Below are positions 7,033-14,061 of a stretch of 36,903 nucleotides of DNA, piece by piece (within the stretch, counting starts at the first letter, position 1; the number at the start of each line of letters is the position of its first letter). A program made the position numbers and the translations under genes. The notes under the pieces are model-generated. The model was given only the letters and a program-made list of their open reading frames with translations. It was not told where the DNA came from and searched no databases. This DNA is from a virus. Location: IMG/VR virus record IMGVR_UViG_3300043449_000139, positions 1 through 36,903 of that record. One strand, written 5' to 3'.

Positions 7033-7235
7033 AAGCATAGTTTTATCAAGCCTCCAAAATACATTAATACTGCCACTGCTTCAACCACGAATAAAGCATA
7101 GTCTTTCTGGTAGACACCCGACCAAGCCCATAACGCACTACCGACTAAACCAAACCAGAGGTTTAACGGAAAGATGTTTAGGCTAGTCAAAGCAATTCCA
7201 ATCAAACACAGAATTGTGCCTGCCCATTTAATCAT
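7029..7235 (-). CDS. Small inner-membrane protein, 68 aa
   Basis: Starting at the ATG at 7235 (AAGGTGTGG upstream, 8-base overlap with the previous gene), the product begins MIKWAGTILCLIGIALTS. It has three hydrophobic stretches: residues 4-20, 26-42 and 45-64. An upstream start at 7274 would overlap more. Comparable small proteins starting IKWA with two or three membrane segments are, as I recall, common in marine and freshwater phages and unexplained. No lysis motif is visible. Confidence 0.68.
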   Translation of the reverse strand: MIKWAGTILCLIGIALTSLNIFPLNLWFGLVGSALWAWSGVYQKDYALFVVEAVAVLMYFGGLIKLCL

Positions 7236-7509
7236 TTGATTCCACACCTTCAGTGCGTTTAATCTCTTGGTCAATCAAGTTCTTTGCTGCTTGAAGCGAC
7301 CTGCTCAACAACTGCATATCTTCTAAATGATAGTTAGCAATTCCGCCAGACGGGACACGATAAGCCTCTAGCGTATCTCGAACAATTTGTTTTAGCGTTG
7401 TTTGAAACTGCACAGGCTCATCAGAATCACCGAAAAAGAAACCATAATCAATCGCACCATTCTCGCCAATCCAAGCATATCCGTCTACTTTAATATTTTT
7501 CTTACTCAT
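7228..7509 (-). CDS. Hypothetical protein, 93 aa
   Basis: Not recognised. I use the ATG at 7509 because it makes an ATGA overlap with the gene upstream; a GTG seven codons earlier is possible. The protein has aromatic N-terminal segments (YAWIGENGAIDYGFFFG) and a C-terminal helix (DMQLLSRSLQAAKNLIDQEI). It is part of the tightly packed accessory run between the primase-helicase and polymerase genes. Confidence 0.65.
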   Translation of the reverse strand: MSKKNIKVDGYAWIGENGAIDYGFFFGDSDEPVQFQTTLKQIVRDTLEAYRVPSGGIANYHLEDMQLLSRSLQAAKNLIDQEIKRTEGVESND

Positions 7510-7736
7510 ACTTTTCTCACTTTTGTCCACGCAGCAAAATGCACGGGATTACCTTCAGGGTCTTTACAGTAGCTATACATACCATCAATGTGTCCAAACC
7601 AGTATTGTGCTGCTTTGTCTACTTCATCGTGGAATGGCGGTATTTTTAATTCGTCATCAACAATGATAAAATGGTCGCCTTTGTTTAACTCGTACAAAGC
7701 ACAATCGTGGTCTGCAATATCGTGTTCATTAATCAT
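7506..7736 (-). CDS. Hypothetical acidic protein, 76 aa
   Basis: Not recognised. The product is acidic and His/Tyr/Trp-rich (MINEHDIADHDCALYEL; AQYWFGHIDGMYSYC). The start overlaps the stop of the gene upstream by one base, and the stop is in an ATGA overlap with the next gene. The packing supports it being a real, coupled accessory gene. Confidence 0.65.
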   Translation of the reverse strand: MINEHDIADHDCALYELNKGDHFIIVDDELKIPPFHDEVDKAAQYWFGHIDGMYSYCKDPEGNPVHFAAWTKVRKV

Positions 7737-7942
7737 TATTCTTCCCTCTTTGGTGGTGGTTTAGCTCCTGATAACTCTCTCATCTTTATCATCAGTTTAC
7801 TCATAGGGTCTAATGTCATACAACGACAGTTTGATATTGCTATCGGAGCAAACACTCTACCACTGTCTGATTCTTCTCGTTGGTCTAAGTAGTCATTAAA
7901 AAAACTACGCACTGCAGCTTTCAGTTCTTCGTGTTCATTCAT
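7736..7942 (-). CDS. Hypothetical small protein, 68 aa
   Basis: Not recognised. The frame is open from 8014, but I choose the ATG at 7942 (MNEHEELKAAVRSFF). It follows GGAAAA and avoids a 50-base overlap with the previous gene, and the extra N-terminus (Trp/Pro-rich) looks untranslated. The predicted protein has a helical N-terminus (AAVRSFFNDYLDQRE), a Cys pair (CRC) and a basic tail (KPPPKREE). Confidence 0.55.
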   Translation of the reverse strand: MNEHEELKAAVRSFFNDYLDQREESDSGRVFAPIAISNCRCMTLDPMSKLMIKMRELSGAKPPPKREE

Positions 7943-7964
7943 TTCAGTTTTCCATTTCCATTTA

Positions 7965-8195
7965 TTATTCCAATTCGGTAGGTGTAGTGGTGGGCATTTC
8001 CATACCATTATCAATCATTCCTTTAACCTTTAGTAGTTCGTACCTACCTTGTAGTTCTTCAATAGCTAACGCAGATTCTAATAACAGACTAGCAATTCTA
8101 TCAGGCTTACCTTCTTGAACAGACTTACGAGTGGTTATCTCCTTACGAATTCTTGCTCTCTCTCTTAACCTGTAAACTAAATCATCAGCAATCAT
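7965..8195 (-). CDS. Hypothetical helical protein, 76 aa
   Basis: Not recognised. It is charged and strongly helical (DDLVYRLRERARIRKEI; IASLLLESALAIEELQGRYELL), possibly a short coiled coil. The ATG at 8195 overlaps the stop of the 55-aa gene upstream (ATGA), indicating translational coupling. Confidence 0.62.
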   Translation of the reverse strand: MIADDLVYRLRERARIRKEITTRKSVQEGKPDRIASLLLESALAIEELQGRYELLKVKGMIDNGMEMPTTTPTELE

Positions 8196-8359
8196 TTTTC
8201 TACCTCTGTTGGTCTTGCTTCATATTCCATGTAGTGCTTTGCACACAGCACACCGTAAGCAATAGCTGGTTTACCTTGTCTTGTTTCTGTATCCCATTCA
8301 CAGAATATTCCATTGTCAATATCATCAGAACGACAACCGCAAGTTAGAATCATTGTCAT
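8192..8359 (-). CDS. Small Cys-containing protein, 55 aa
   Basis: The frame runs from the ATG at 8359 (a second ATG is at 8353) to a TGA overlapping the next start. The product contains CGC near the N-terminus, FCEW, and LCAKHYMEYE, so four Cys and a His are available for a metal site. Function unknown. It starts at one of the repeated stop/SD/start cassettes: AAGAAAGGCACAAGAGAA directly precedes the ATG. Confidence 0.62.
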   Translation of the reverse strand: MTMILTCGCRSDDIDNGIFCEWDTETRQGKPAIAYGVLCAKHYMEYEARPTEVEK

Positions 8360-8375
8360 TTCTCTTGTGCCTTTC

Positions 8376-8546
8376 TTAATTTGGGTCTGCCATAGATGCT
8401 AAAAGACCACCCATAAAACTTGCCAATAAACCCATTACAAATAACAAGGCAACCCCTACATTTCTCTCATCAAAATTAAATCCTGATAGCCACAATGCAA
8501 AAGTAAAAGTAATCGCACCTAGTAAACACCCAATAATGAATCTCAT
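8376..8546 (-). CDS. Small membrane protein, 56 aa
   Basis: The ATG at 8546 opens a 56-aa frame with two hydrophobic segments: residues about 3-20 (FIIGCLLGAITFTFALWL) and 32-51 (VALLFVMGLLASFMGGLLAS). It is probably a two-pass inner-membrane protein of unknown role. The start overlaps the preceding gene by 4 bases, and the same AAGGCACAAGAG ribosome-site cassette precedes it. Confidence 0.62.
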   Translation of the reverse strand: MRFIIGCLLGAITFTFALWLSGFNFDERNVGVALLFVMGLLASFMGGLLASMADPN

Positions 8547-8728
8547 TTCTCTTGTGCCTTTCTTCTTTCAATAATCCAATCTACAAAGACTTTCCAAATT
8601 TCTAAATGTCGCATTGTTTTTTCAATCAAGTAAATTGCTACATAAGATAAGCAAAGACAAATTCCCCATAAGCCAACAAGACTTACAATCACAAAACAAA
8701 ACCATAAATACAATTCTGATAATGTCAT
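8543..8728 (-). CDS. Small membrane protein, 61 aa
   Basis: A hydrophobic N-terminal half (LYLWFCFVIVSLVGLWGI and LCLSYVAIYLI) gives one or two membrane segments. An amphipathic, basic C-terminus ends RRKAQEK. That tail is encoded by the repeated cassette, which also provides the ribosome site of the next gene. Start at 8728 in an ATGA overlap. Function unknown. Confidence 0.62.
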   Translation of the reverse strand: MTLSELYLWFCFVIVSLVGLWGICLCLSYVAIYLIEKTMRHLEIWKVFVDWIIERRKAQEK

Positions 8729-8976
8729 TTCTCTTGTGCCTTTCTTAGTATTGCTCTAGCAAATCTAACCATGTCATCATCAAATTCTCGGTATTCAAAT
8801 ATGGTGGAATCCTTAGTTAATTCCAATATTTCCTTATCTGTTAGTGTCTTTGCTGGATGGATGTAGAGTGGTTCAGTATCAAAAAACTGTTCTGTCATTG
8901 GTTTATTAAAAGCTAACTCCCACCTATTGTCAGAGTTTTTCATTCTCCACATCCACGCTACTGGTTCATTGTTCAT
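8725..8976 (-). CDS. PVAW/HPAKTLTD accessory protein, copy 1
   Basis: This 83-aa protein begins NNEPVAWMWRM and continues with PLYIHPAKTLTDKEILEL and the C-terminal FARAILRKAQEK. It is a paralogue of the protein at 9440-9679. This modular pattern recurs in many small phage proteins I associate with Burkholderiales-type phages, always without known function. The start at 8976 overlaps the previous gene by 11 bases. Confidence 0.68.
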   Translation of the reverse strand: MNNEPVAWMWRMKNSDNRWELAFNKPMTEQFFDTEPLYIHPAKTLTDKEILELTKDSTIFEYREFDDDMVRFARAILRKAQEK

Positions 8977-9298
8977 TTTTCATTGCCTCCTCAATACTGA
9001 TTACTCTCATCATACCTAAGCCACCTTCTTCAAGCTGTGTAGCCATGTTGTTCATTACCATATTAGTGTAAGCACTCCACCCTTGTTTATCTTTGTAGCA
9101 CTTGTATACACTGCCAGAGTATCCTATGACATCATAATATAACTCATGCTCTACAATCTTCTCAATACCACTATTCATTCGCCACTCATCTGAACCGCCA
9201 AAGCCTCCATACCAAGACCCAACTAATTTATCAATCCGTGGATTGTCGGGGCTGGTGATACGCACAATTGTCCACAAATCAGGTGTATATTCACTCAT
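8966..9298 (-). CDS. Hypothetical protein, 110 aa
   Basis: Not recognised. I place the start at the ATG at 9298 (MSEYTPDLWTIVRIT) because the repeated AAGGCACAAGAG site sits immediately before it; an in-frame ATG at 9343 lies inside the previous small gene. The product is Gly/Trp/Tyr-rich (GSWYGGFGGSDEW; YKCYKDKQGWSAY), suggesting a compact beta-rich domain. Its stop overlaps the next start. Confidence 0.62.
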   Translation of the reverse strand: MSEYTPDLWTIVRITSPDNPRIDKLVGSWYGGFGGSDEWRMNSGIEKIVEHELYYDVIGYSGSVYKCYKDKQGWSAYTNMVMNNMATQLEEGGLGMMRVISIEEAMKNEQ

Positions 9299-9314
9299 TT
9301 CTCTTGTGCCTTTC

Positions 9315-9443
9315 TTAAATACTGGCTTTGCCAAACAAAACATACTTAATTGGAAAAGTAAATAATCGAATTAACCTACCAAATATAAATGAACCACCTG
9401 ATGTATCAAATTCAATCGTATATTCTTTTATTGTTGGCTTCAT
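9315..9443 (-). CDS. Very small hypothetical protein, 42 aa
   Basis: The frame from the ATG at 9443 gives MKPTIKEYTIEFDTSGGSF and a hydrophobic, basic C-terminal half (LIRLFTFPIKYVLFG). Support comes from the ATGA overlap with the gene upstream and from the repeated cassette beginning at its stop codon, which supplies the next gene's ribosome site. Function unknown. Confidence 0.5.
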   Translation of the reverse strand: MKPTIKEYTIEFDTSGGSFIFGRLIRLFTFPIKYVLFGKASI

Positions 9444-9679
9444 TTCTCACTCGCTTTCTTTAGTATTGCTCTAGCAAAATCTTTTACTTGGACCAAAGTA
9501 AATGCTGGTTTCACATTTTCGAACCACAGTTTTTCTATTTCCCCATCTGTTAGTGTCTTTGCTGGATGGGTGTAGAGTGGAATTGTGTAAGCCCCTTCTT
9601 CTCTATCGTGTTCTTCAGGACTGATTGAGTCATAAATACCTCCATCTTTATCCAACATTCCCCACGCTACTGCTTTCAT
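9440..9679 (-). CDS. PVAW/HPAKTLTD accessory protein, copy 2
   Basis: A 79-aa paralogue of 8725-8976. It shares AVAW at the N-terminus, PLYTHPAKTLTDGEI in the middle and DFARAILKKASEK at the end; the first third is divergent. The DNA of the two middle segments is also nearly identical. The start at 9679 is in an ATGA overlap. Likely a duplicated accessory gene; function unknown. Confidence 0.68.
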   Translation of the reverse strand: MKAVAWGMLDKDGGIYDSISPEEHDREEGAYTIPLYTHPAKTLTDGEIEKLWFENVKPAFTLVQVKDFARAILKKASEK

Positions 9680-10002
9680 CTTCCATCCGCAATCAGTTTA
9701 TCAACAGCAACATCAATCTCGTTACCAATCATCCAGCGCCACTCAGTCATATCACCATTACAGGCAATCACAGATGGAGCCACAGTCTTAGGGTCGACAT
9801 CCCATGACGCACTGCGTAGCCAGCGATAACGCTCTGCATCAGCATAGATTTCTTTATTGTCTTGTATGCGACCAAAGACATCCTTGTTAAGTGTACGCAA
9901 TCGGTCTATTTCTAGACACAATGCGTTGATGTAATTACGAGTGACAGAATACTCATCCTGTTTCGCATACTCTCTTGCTGCTTCGACTAAATCTTTGCTC
10001 AT
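9676..10002 (-). CDS. Hypothetical phage protein with AERYRWLR motif, 108 aa
   Basis: The product has a helical N-terminus (LVEAAREYAKQDEY; ALCLEIDRLRTL), then DAERYRWLRSASWD and a C-terminal EIDVAVDKLIAD helix. The AERYRWLR...(D)xAID pattern is a common one in small phage proteins, with no known role. Start at 10002 in an ATGA overlap with the HNH gene upstream. Confidence 0.68.
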   Translation of the reverse strand: MSKDLVEAAREYAKQDEYSVTRNYINALCLEIDRLRTLNKDVFGRIQDNKEIYADAERYRWLRSASWDVDPKTVAPSVIACNGDMTEWRWMIGNEIDVAVDKLIADGR

Positions 10003-10553
10003 AGTGTGTCCTCTTTATGTAATTTTAACACATTCTCGGCAAAGGTTACAAGTTGTTCTAGTGTAGCAGAGCTTTTCATTGTGTTAGCTAAGTTAGAAAT
10101 AACTTGCACATTACCTTTGACATAGCCTAGCTCAGGTTTAATTTTATCAAGAGATGGCGAAGACCACTCTGTAAAAGGTTCTAACTTAATTCCAAGATAT
10201 GGGCAATGTGTCGGAACAACAATGTCTTCAACAGTGATGTTCAAAATAGTCTTGTATTTCTTAGCCCGTGCTTTAGCATTTTGTAAAAGGTATTTTTCTT
10301 GATTTGCTATCTTCCATAGTTTCTGCTTTGCCAAATCTTGCACAGGGTCAGCCTTGTATTTATGTCGTTTATTCTCTCCTGTACGAGCGCAAATTGTTTC
10401 TTTGTTTTTCAAATAATACTCCTTGTTACGTTGTTTTAATGATTCTTTATTTTTCTCTCTGTACGCTTTTCCTGTTTCTGCTTTTTGCTCTTTCTTAGCG
10501 TCTTTAGTTTTCTGATAATATTCTCTATAATACTCTGCTCTATTTCGTGTCAT
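9999..10553 (-). CDS. HNH-like endonuclease (VDKI.P..GY...NVQ family)
   Basis: A 184-aa protein. The first 75 residues are highly basic and repetitive (REYYQK, REKNKESLKQRNKEYYLK), a likely non-specific DNA-binding arm. The C-terminal domain has HCPYLGIKLEP, SPSLDKIKPELGYVKGNVQVIS, then TLEQLVTFAENVL, the signature of a phage HNH-like group also seen at 12181-12747. A consensus promoter at 10571-10599 ends 18 bases before its ATG, and AAGAAAGGGG provides the ribosome site. Probably a homing-type endonuclease. Its stop overlaps the next gene start by 4 bases. Confidence 0.75.
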   Translation of the reverse strand: MTRNRAEYYREYYQKTKDAKKEQKAETGKAYREKNKESLKQRNKEYYLKNKETICARTGENKRHKYKADPVQDLAKQKLWKIANQEKYLLQNAKARAKKYKTILNITVEDIVVPTHCPYLGIKLEPFTEWSSPSLDKIKPELGYVKGNVQVISNLANTMKSSATLEQLVTFAENVLKLHKEDTL

Positions 10554-10570
10554 ATTGCCCCTTTCTTAGT

Positions 10571-10599
10571 ATTATACACTAAAATGTTTCAGTTGTCAA
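10571..10599 (-). promoter_or_regulatory. Consensus sigma70 promoter
   Basis: Read on the minus strand: TTGACA (10599-10594), a 17-bp spacer, TATAAT (10576-10571). Both hexamers are perfect. The expected start is near 10564, only about 11 bases before the HNH start codon at 10553. It should drive the accessory and replication genes downstream, using host RNA polymerase. Confidence 0.9.
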
Positions 10600-10606
10600 C
10601 ATATAT

Positions 10607-12211
10607 TTAAAGAGCGTTATCTTCAAAGGTTTCAATTAAACGATAGGCGCTTCTGTCAAAGTATAGACTACCAGCAAACCCTGTTTCACCGGTATATCGA
10701 GACTTCAACAATCTTAGTTTTGTTGTGTTCTTATCTGTCTCATTATCTGCCTGCTGATTTCTTTCTAAACCCACTACGGCATCAGATAATTGACTAATTC
10801 CTTGGGTTCCTCGAAGGTGTGAAAGACCAATTTCTACTCCGTTTTCTAGTCCTTTGTTGCCTTCAATTCTACGAGTATGGGATACTCCAAACAAACCGAT
10901 GCCTGTTTCCTCAACAAATGTCCGTAATCTAGTTAGTAACATATCTAAACCCTTGCGTTCATCCGTGTCAATACCTGATAGAACCATCTGATAGTGGTCT
11001 AGGAATATCCACTTACAGTCCTGTGCTTTAGCCATCCAACGAAGTTTTGACATAACTACATTAATGTCTAGCGAACCGAAGTGAGCAAAGATTGTACATC
11101 TGCCGGTTCCCATAGTGTTATCAAAAGCTGCTTTGTATTCTTCATCAGTGTAAACTGTGTGGGGTAAATGAAGTGCTTTCCCTGCCTCAAAAGCCATAAT
11201 ACCTAACGCTGTTCGTGCAGGTTTTTCTTCTAGGAAAGCAAGACCAATGTTGTCATTTGTTGTTTTAAGTAAATGGTGTACTAATTGTCTTAACACAGTA
11301 GACTTACCCTGTCCTGTTGCACTAGCAATGGTGATTAACTCGCCTCCACGAATCCCGCATAACATATTATCCAATGTACTGAAAGGATAGTGTGCATCAG
11401 GTAGTCGTTGCGGTTCTCTTAGCTCATCCCATAAATCTTTTCCGTTAATTAGTCCTTCTGGTCTGAACTGTTCCGCAGACCACCAACTATCAATAAATTC
11501 TTTACCAGCATTATTCTCAAGGTAATCGCAAGCATCCTTGTATCCTTTCTTGTGCTTCATTACTTTAACCTTACCACCAAACAACTCCGCTACTGCTTGA
11601 GCTGCTTTCTGCCCCGGCTCATCAGCATCAAAGCAAATCACAATGTTCTCGAATGTATCAATCCATTCATACTGTGCTTTGCAATCTTTTAGAGCTGCTT
11701 GTGCGCCATTGCGTACTGATACACAAGGGTATTTGCTACCTTGCATCTGGTAGCTTGCTAGTGCATCTAATTCACCTTCGCAGATAGTCAGGTAGCGACC
11801 AGCTTTAGTGAATAGATTCTGTCCAAAAAGCGTAGCATCTTTAAAGTCCCCAGCAATACTAAAATCTTTGGTTTCCACTAGCCTAGTCTTAATTGCTGTC
11901 ATTACTCCGTCAGCATCAAAGTAAGGATAGTAGTGTTTGCCATTGTCTTGCCTTACTCCGTAGGCTATGCAAGTAGCCGAAGTAATACCACGACTAACGA
12001 TAGAAGTAGAAGAGCTATTGTCATAAAAATTTAAGTCCTTATTCATTGGTTTAACTACTTTCGTGTGTGTTGTTGTGCCGTCCCCAGCCGTGTATATCTC
12101 GCATTTAAAACAGTAGGTATGGGAATCTGAGTAAACAGACAACGCATCACTACTGCCACAATCGGGGCATGGAGCATGGTTTAGGAATTGTGAGCTATCA
12201 CTGCTTTGCAT
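10607..12211 (-). CDS. Primase-helicase (T7 gp4-like)
   Basis: A 534-aa replicative primase-helicase that unwinds DNA and makes primers at the fork; T7 gp4 is 566 aa. The N-terminal zinc finger has C15, C18, C34 and C37 (CPDCG...YCFKC). The toprim region has TICEGELDALAS near residue 137 and ICFDADEPGQKAA near 195. The RecA-like helicase has Walker A SATGQGKST near 297, FLDHYQMVLSG as the Walker B region, GVSHTRR, and a C-terminal LRLLKSRYTGETG arm. The ATG at 12211 follows GAAGAGG and overlaps the HNH gene by 31 bases. Together with the polymerase and SSB it forms a T7-type replisome. Confidence 0.95.
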   Translation of the reverse strand: MQSSDSSQFLNHAPCPDCGSSDALSVYSDSHTYCFKCEIYTAGDGTTTHTKVVKPMNKDLNFYDNSSSTSIVSRGITSATCIAYGVRQDNGKHYYPYFDADGVMTAIKTRLVETKDFSIAGDFKDATLFGQNLFTKAGRYLTICEGELDALASYQMQGSKYPCVSVRNGAQAALKDCKAQYEWIDTFENIVICFDADEPGQKAAQAVAELFGGKVKVMKHKKGYKDACDYLENNAGKEFIDSWWSAEQFRPEGLINGKDLWDELREPQRLPDAHYPFSTLDNMLCGIRGGELITIASATGQGKSTVLRQLVHHLLKTTNDNIGLAFLEEKPARTALGIMAFEAGKALHLPHTVYTDEEYKAAFDNTMGTGRCTIFAHFGSLDINVVMSKLRWMAKAQDCKWIFLDHYQMVLSGIDTDERKGLDMLLTRLRTFVEETGIGLFGVSHTRRIEGNKGLENGVEIGLSHLRGTQGISQLSDAVVGLERNQQADNETDKNTTKLRLLKSRYTGETGFAGSLYFDRSAYRLIETFEDNAL

Positions 12212-12747
12212 AATTTCAAAACCTCTTCATCTGTAAATGTGCTTTTTGATAAGTTATACCACCAACAAACAATTTGCACATTGTCTTTCGTGTATCCCTT
12301 ATTAGGGTCTATTTTGTCTACGCTTGGGGAAAATGGGCTTCTATCTTTATAGTTTCTTCCTTTAGTTTTTATTTCAAACTTATTTCCAGTTTTTGCACAC
12401 ACCTCATTAACAAGTGTCTGATGGATTTCGTTCATGTCTAAATCAAAATCAATGCCTTTGTCTTTAGCCCGACTCCAACAAGCGTGCCAAAGACTATAAG
12501 CCGTTCTATAAGTTGGATAGCAAGACTGGCACAACATTAAGTTTTGTTTTGCTCCGCCTCCTAAAACCTTATAACCAGTCCCACAACACGAACAAGTGCG
12601 AAGTGTGTTTGGTTCCCTTTCTTTTCTTGTTTTTGCTGCACGACATTCTTTACAGTGGGGTAAATACACCATATTTCCTGAGCGTGCTTTGTTTTGCCCA
12701 AAAGTAGTAAATGGTTTTGTTTCTTGACAAGTTTTACAAGTTTTCAT
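12181..12747 (-). CDS. HNH-like endonuclease with zinc fingers
   Basis: A 188-aa protein from the ATG at 12747, which has GGAGG 4 bases upstream; an in-frame ATG at 12804 lies upstream of the promoter and is unlikely. The N-terminus holds zinc-binding pairs (CKTCQETKPF...HCKECRAAK), then CSCCGTGYK...LCQSCY. The C-terminal domain reads SPSVDKIDPNKGYTKDNVQIV, the same family as 9999-10553. It has its own consensus promoter and overlaps the start of the primase-helicase gene, as homing genes often do beside conserved replication genes. Confidence 0.8.
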   Translation of the reverse strand: MKTCKTCQETKPFTTFGQNKARSGNMVYLPHCKECRAAKTRKEREPNTLRTCSCCGTGYKVLGGGAKQNLMLCQSCYPTYRTAYSLWHACWSRAKDKGIDFDLDMNEIHQTLVNEVCAKTGNKFEIKTKGRNYKDRSPFSPSVDKIDPNKGYTKDNVQIVCWWYNLSKSTFTDEEVLKLCKAVIAHNS

Positions 12748-12765
12748 GTGTCCTCCAAAAACTAC

Positions 12766-12794
12766 ATTATAACAGATGTCACAAGTTTTGTCAA
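12766..12794 (-). promoter_or_regulatory. Consensus sigma70 promoter
   Basis: Minus strand TTGACA (12794-12789), 17-bp spacer, TATAAT (12771-12766), all perfect. The expected start is near 12759, leaving a 12-base leader that consists mainly of the GGAGG ribosome site for the HNH start at 12747. It should drive the HNH and primase-helicase genes and probably beyond. Confidence 0.92.
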
Positions 12795-12816
12795 TAGAAA
12801 ACAATAAATATGTTTA

Positions 12817-13014
12817 TTAGAATCCTGCACTATCGACATCCTTTAGTTCATACTCAATATCCAATACTTCCTCTTTAGCAATCTTTTCTGCTGGCATCTC
12901 TTCAATAGCACACCAGCAATCCTCTTCCGTATCGCCGTATACCGACACCGAATAGGTCACAGTCACAGTAAAGTTTGCTACCACTCCCACAGGCTCTTCT
13001 TTATAATAAATCAT
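12817..13014 (-). CDS. Hypothetical acidic protein, 65 aa
   Basis: Not recognised. The product is beta-rich and acidic (NFTVTVTYSVSVYGDTEEDCW; LDIEYELKDVDS). The form TVTYSVSVYGDTEEDAW recalls small phage proteins of unknown role. Its start overlaps the preceding gene by 4 bases, and its stop lies just before the promoter at 12766-12794. Confidence 0.62.
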   Translation of the reverse strand: MIYYKEEPVGVVANFTVTVTYSVSVYGDTEEDCWCAIEEMPAEKIAKEEVLDIEYELKDVDSAGF

Positions 13015-13226
13015 GGTTTCACCTCAATTATTCCTTGTTTAACTCGATAAGGATACCTAGATTCTAAATAAAAGCATCTAAACACCCCGTCCTTAACACT
13101 TAACCACCCATACCAGTCGCTATGAATTGTAGTGTAGTTTCCACAGACCTGATGGTCTATCTCACCCCTAGCGACAGAATACCCTAAAAACCCACTAAGA
13201 CACGCTACAAGCGCATAACGCAACAT
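13011..13226 (-). CDS. Small protein with N-terminal membrane or signal segment, 71 aa
   Basis: The N-terminus LRYALVACLSGFLGYSVARG is a short hydrophobic stretch after one Arg, consistent with a signal peptide or membrane anchor. The rest (HQVCGNYTTIHSDWYGWLSV; VFRCFYLESRYPYRV) is aromatic with two Cys that could pair in the periplasm. Function unknown. It is coupled to the next gene by a 4-base overlap. Confidence 0.6.
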   Translation of the reverse strand: MLRYALVACLSGFLGYSVARGEIDHQVCGNYTTIHSDWYGWLSVKDGVFRCFYLESRYPYRVKQGIIEVKP

Positions 13227-13229
13227 CGC

Positions 13230-13421
13230 CTATACCTCGGTATTAACTACTGGGACTAAGCGGTCTATCGCTTCATTTAAGCGGTTTCTGAAGTCCGCCA
13301 TAATTTCCTCATAGCCATATTGACCACATAAAGACACCATCTCTTCTAAGACAAAGTGCTTATGTAGCTCCGCTTGTGCGTATTCTAGCTCTAATCCAGA
13401 CATCTCATCAAATTCCAACAT
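13230..13421 (-). CDS. Hypothetical helical acidic protein, 63 aa
   Basis: Not recognised. It begins LEFDEMSGLELEYAQAELHK and is likely all-helical. AGGAGGGG lies close upstream of the ATG at 13421, a strong ribosome site. The candidate minus-strand promoter at 13443-13471 lies just upstream, so this may be the first gene of its transcript. Confidence 0.65.
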   Translation of the reverse strand: MLEFDEMSGLELEYAQAELHKHFVLEEMVSLCGQYGYEEIMADFRNRLNEAIDRLVPVVNTEV

Positions 13422-13442
13422 AAACCCCTCCTATTAGGATAC

Positions 13443-13471
13443 AGACTAAGCATAGACAATTTAAAAGTCAA
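13443..13471 (-). promoter_or_regulatory. Possible promoter for the 13421 gene
   Basis: Minus strand TTGACT (13471-13466), 17-bp spacer, TAGTCT (13448-13443). The -35 is good and the -10 poor. Placement before a gene with a strong ribosome site supports it. The region 13422-13647 (226 bases) otherwise holds no gene that I can support. Confidence 0.4.
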
Positions 13472-13494
13472 TACTTGTGGTTAAAATAAAACAC

Positions 13495-13523
13495 TTGACA
13501 ACATTTTAAAACTTGACTATAAT
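13495..13523 (+). promoter_or_regulatory. Consensus promoter reading into oppositely oriented genes
   Basis: Plus strand TTGACA (13495-13500), 17-bp spacer, TATAAT (13518-13523), perfect. No plus-strand gene follows; the next genes (13648 onward) are on the minus strand. Its transcript would be a non-coding RNA or antisense to the early small genes. I see no clear terminator before 13648. Confidence 0.8.
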
Positions 13524-13647
13524 GCTTTACGACATTACTATCGTTGATTGTTTCTTAATGTTAGTTATAAATCATTACTTCATAGCAAACAACATAGATA
13601 CATCATAGACTATATAGAACCTATGATACCCGCAAGCGAGGGCAGAA

Positions 13648-13893
13648 TCAACGCTCCTCCCAGTAGTCATCAATCCCGTCATCGTCATAATCTTCTATGT
13701 AGTCATCATCCTCCAACAACTCACCATTGCCCGTATCGCTTTCACTTAACAGGTCGTTACGCACTTGTACAGGGATATAGGCATCAACTGATTTAAGGCA
13801 GGTAGAGCACATCTCCAAGAATTGCCTAGTAATACCATGCCGAATCGTTGACTCATAGTCATTTAATGCTGTATTGCAACAAATACATCTCAT
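13648..13893 (-). CDS. Zinc-ribbon protein with acidic tail, 81 aa
   Basis: The N-terminus MRCICCNTALNDYEST with MCSTCLKS about 25 residues later forms a four-Cys zinc site. The last third is extremely acidic (LLEDDDYIEDYDDDGIDDYW). Small phage proteins with a CxxCxxxLxDYE start are common and of unknown role. An acidic tail could mimic DNA or bind a host protein, which is inference. AGAAGGG lies upstream of the ATG. Confidence 0.7.
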   Translation of the reverse strand: MRCICCNTALNDYESTIRHGITRQFLEMCSTCLKSVDAYIPVQVRNDLLSESDTGNGELLEDDDYIEDYDDDGIDDYWEER

Positions 13894-13971
13894 AATATAG
13901 CCCTTCTGAGCGTTTTAGCTCTTAGTTAATAGGTAGACATCAAGTATACTATAAAACTGCTATAAAGCCCC

Positions 13972-14061
13972 TTAAAATTGATTTAAAAGCCAATGAATCA
14001 CTTGAGTGTATAGACACAAGCCAATAAGCCAGTAGAGCACTGTTTCAGGTCTTAGTTTCAT
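13972..14061 (-). CDS. Tiny membrane protein, 29 aa
   Basis: The ATG at 14061 overlaps the preceding stop (ATGA). The protein begins MKLRPETVLYWLIGLCLY and ends QVIHWLLNQF: a positively charged start followed by one membrane helix. Too short for family recognition. Support comes from the ATGA coupling and the similar tiny genes beside it. Confidence 0.5.
   Translation of the reverse strand: MKLRPETVLYWLIGLCLYTQVIHWLLNQF

Noticed and set aside
13548-13796. Plus-strand frame of 82 aa after the 13495 promoter
   Set aside because: Most of it is the complement of the 13648-13893 zinc-ribbon gene. His/Pro/Ser-rich composition and no ribosome site.
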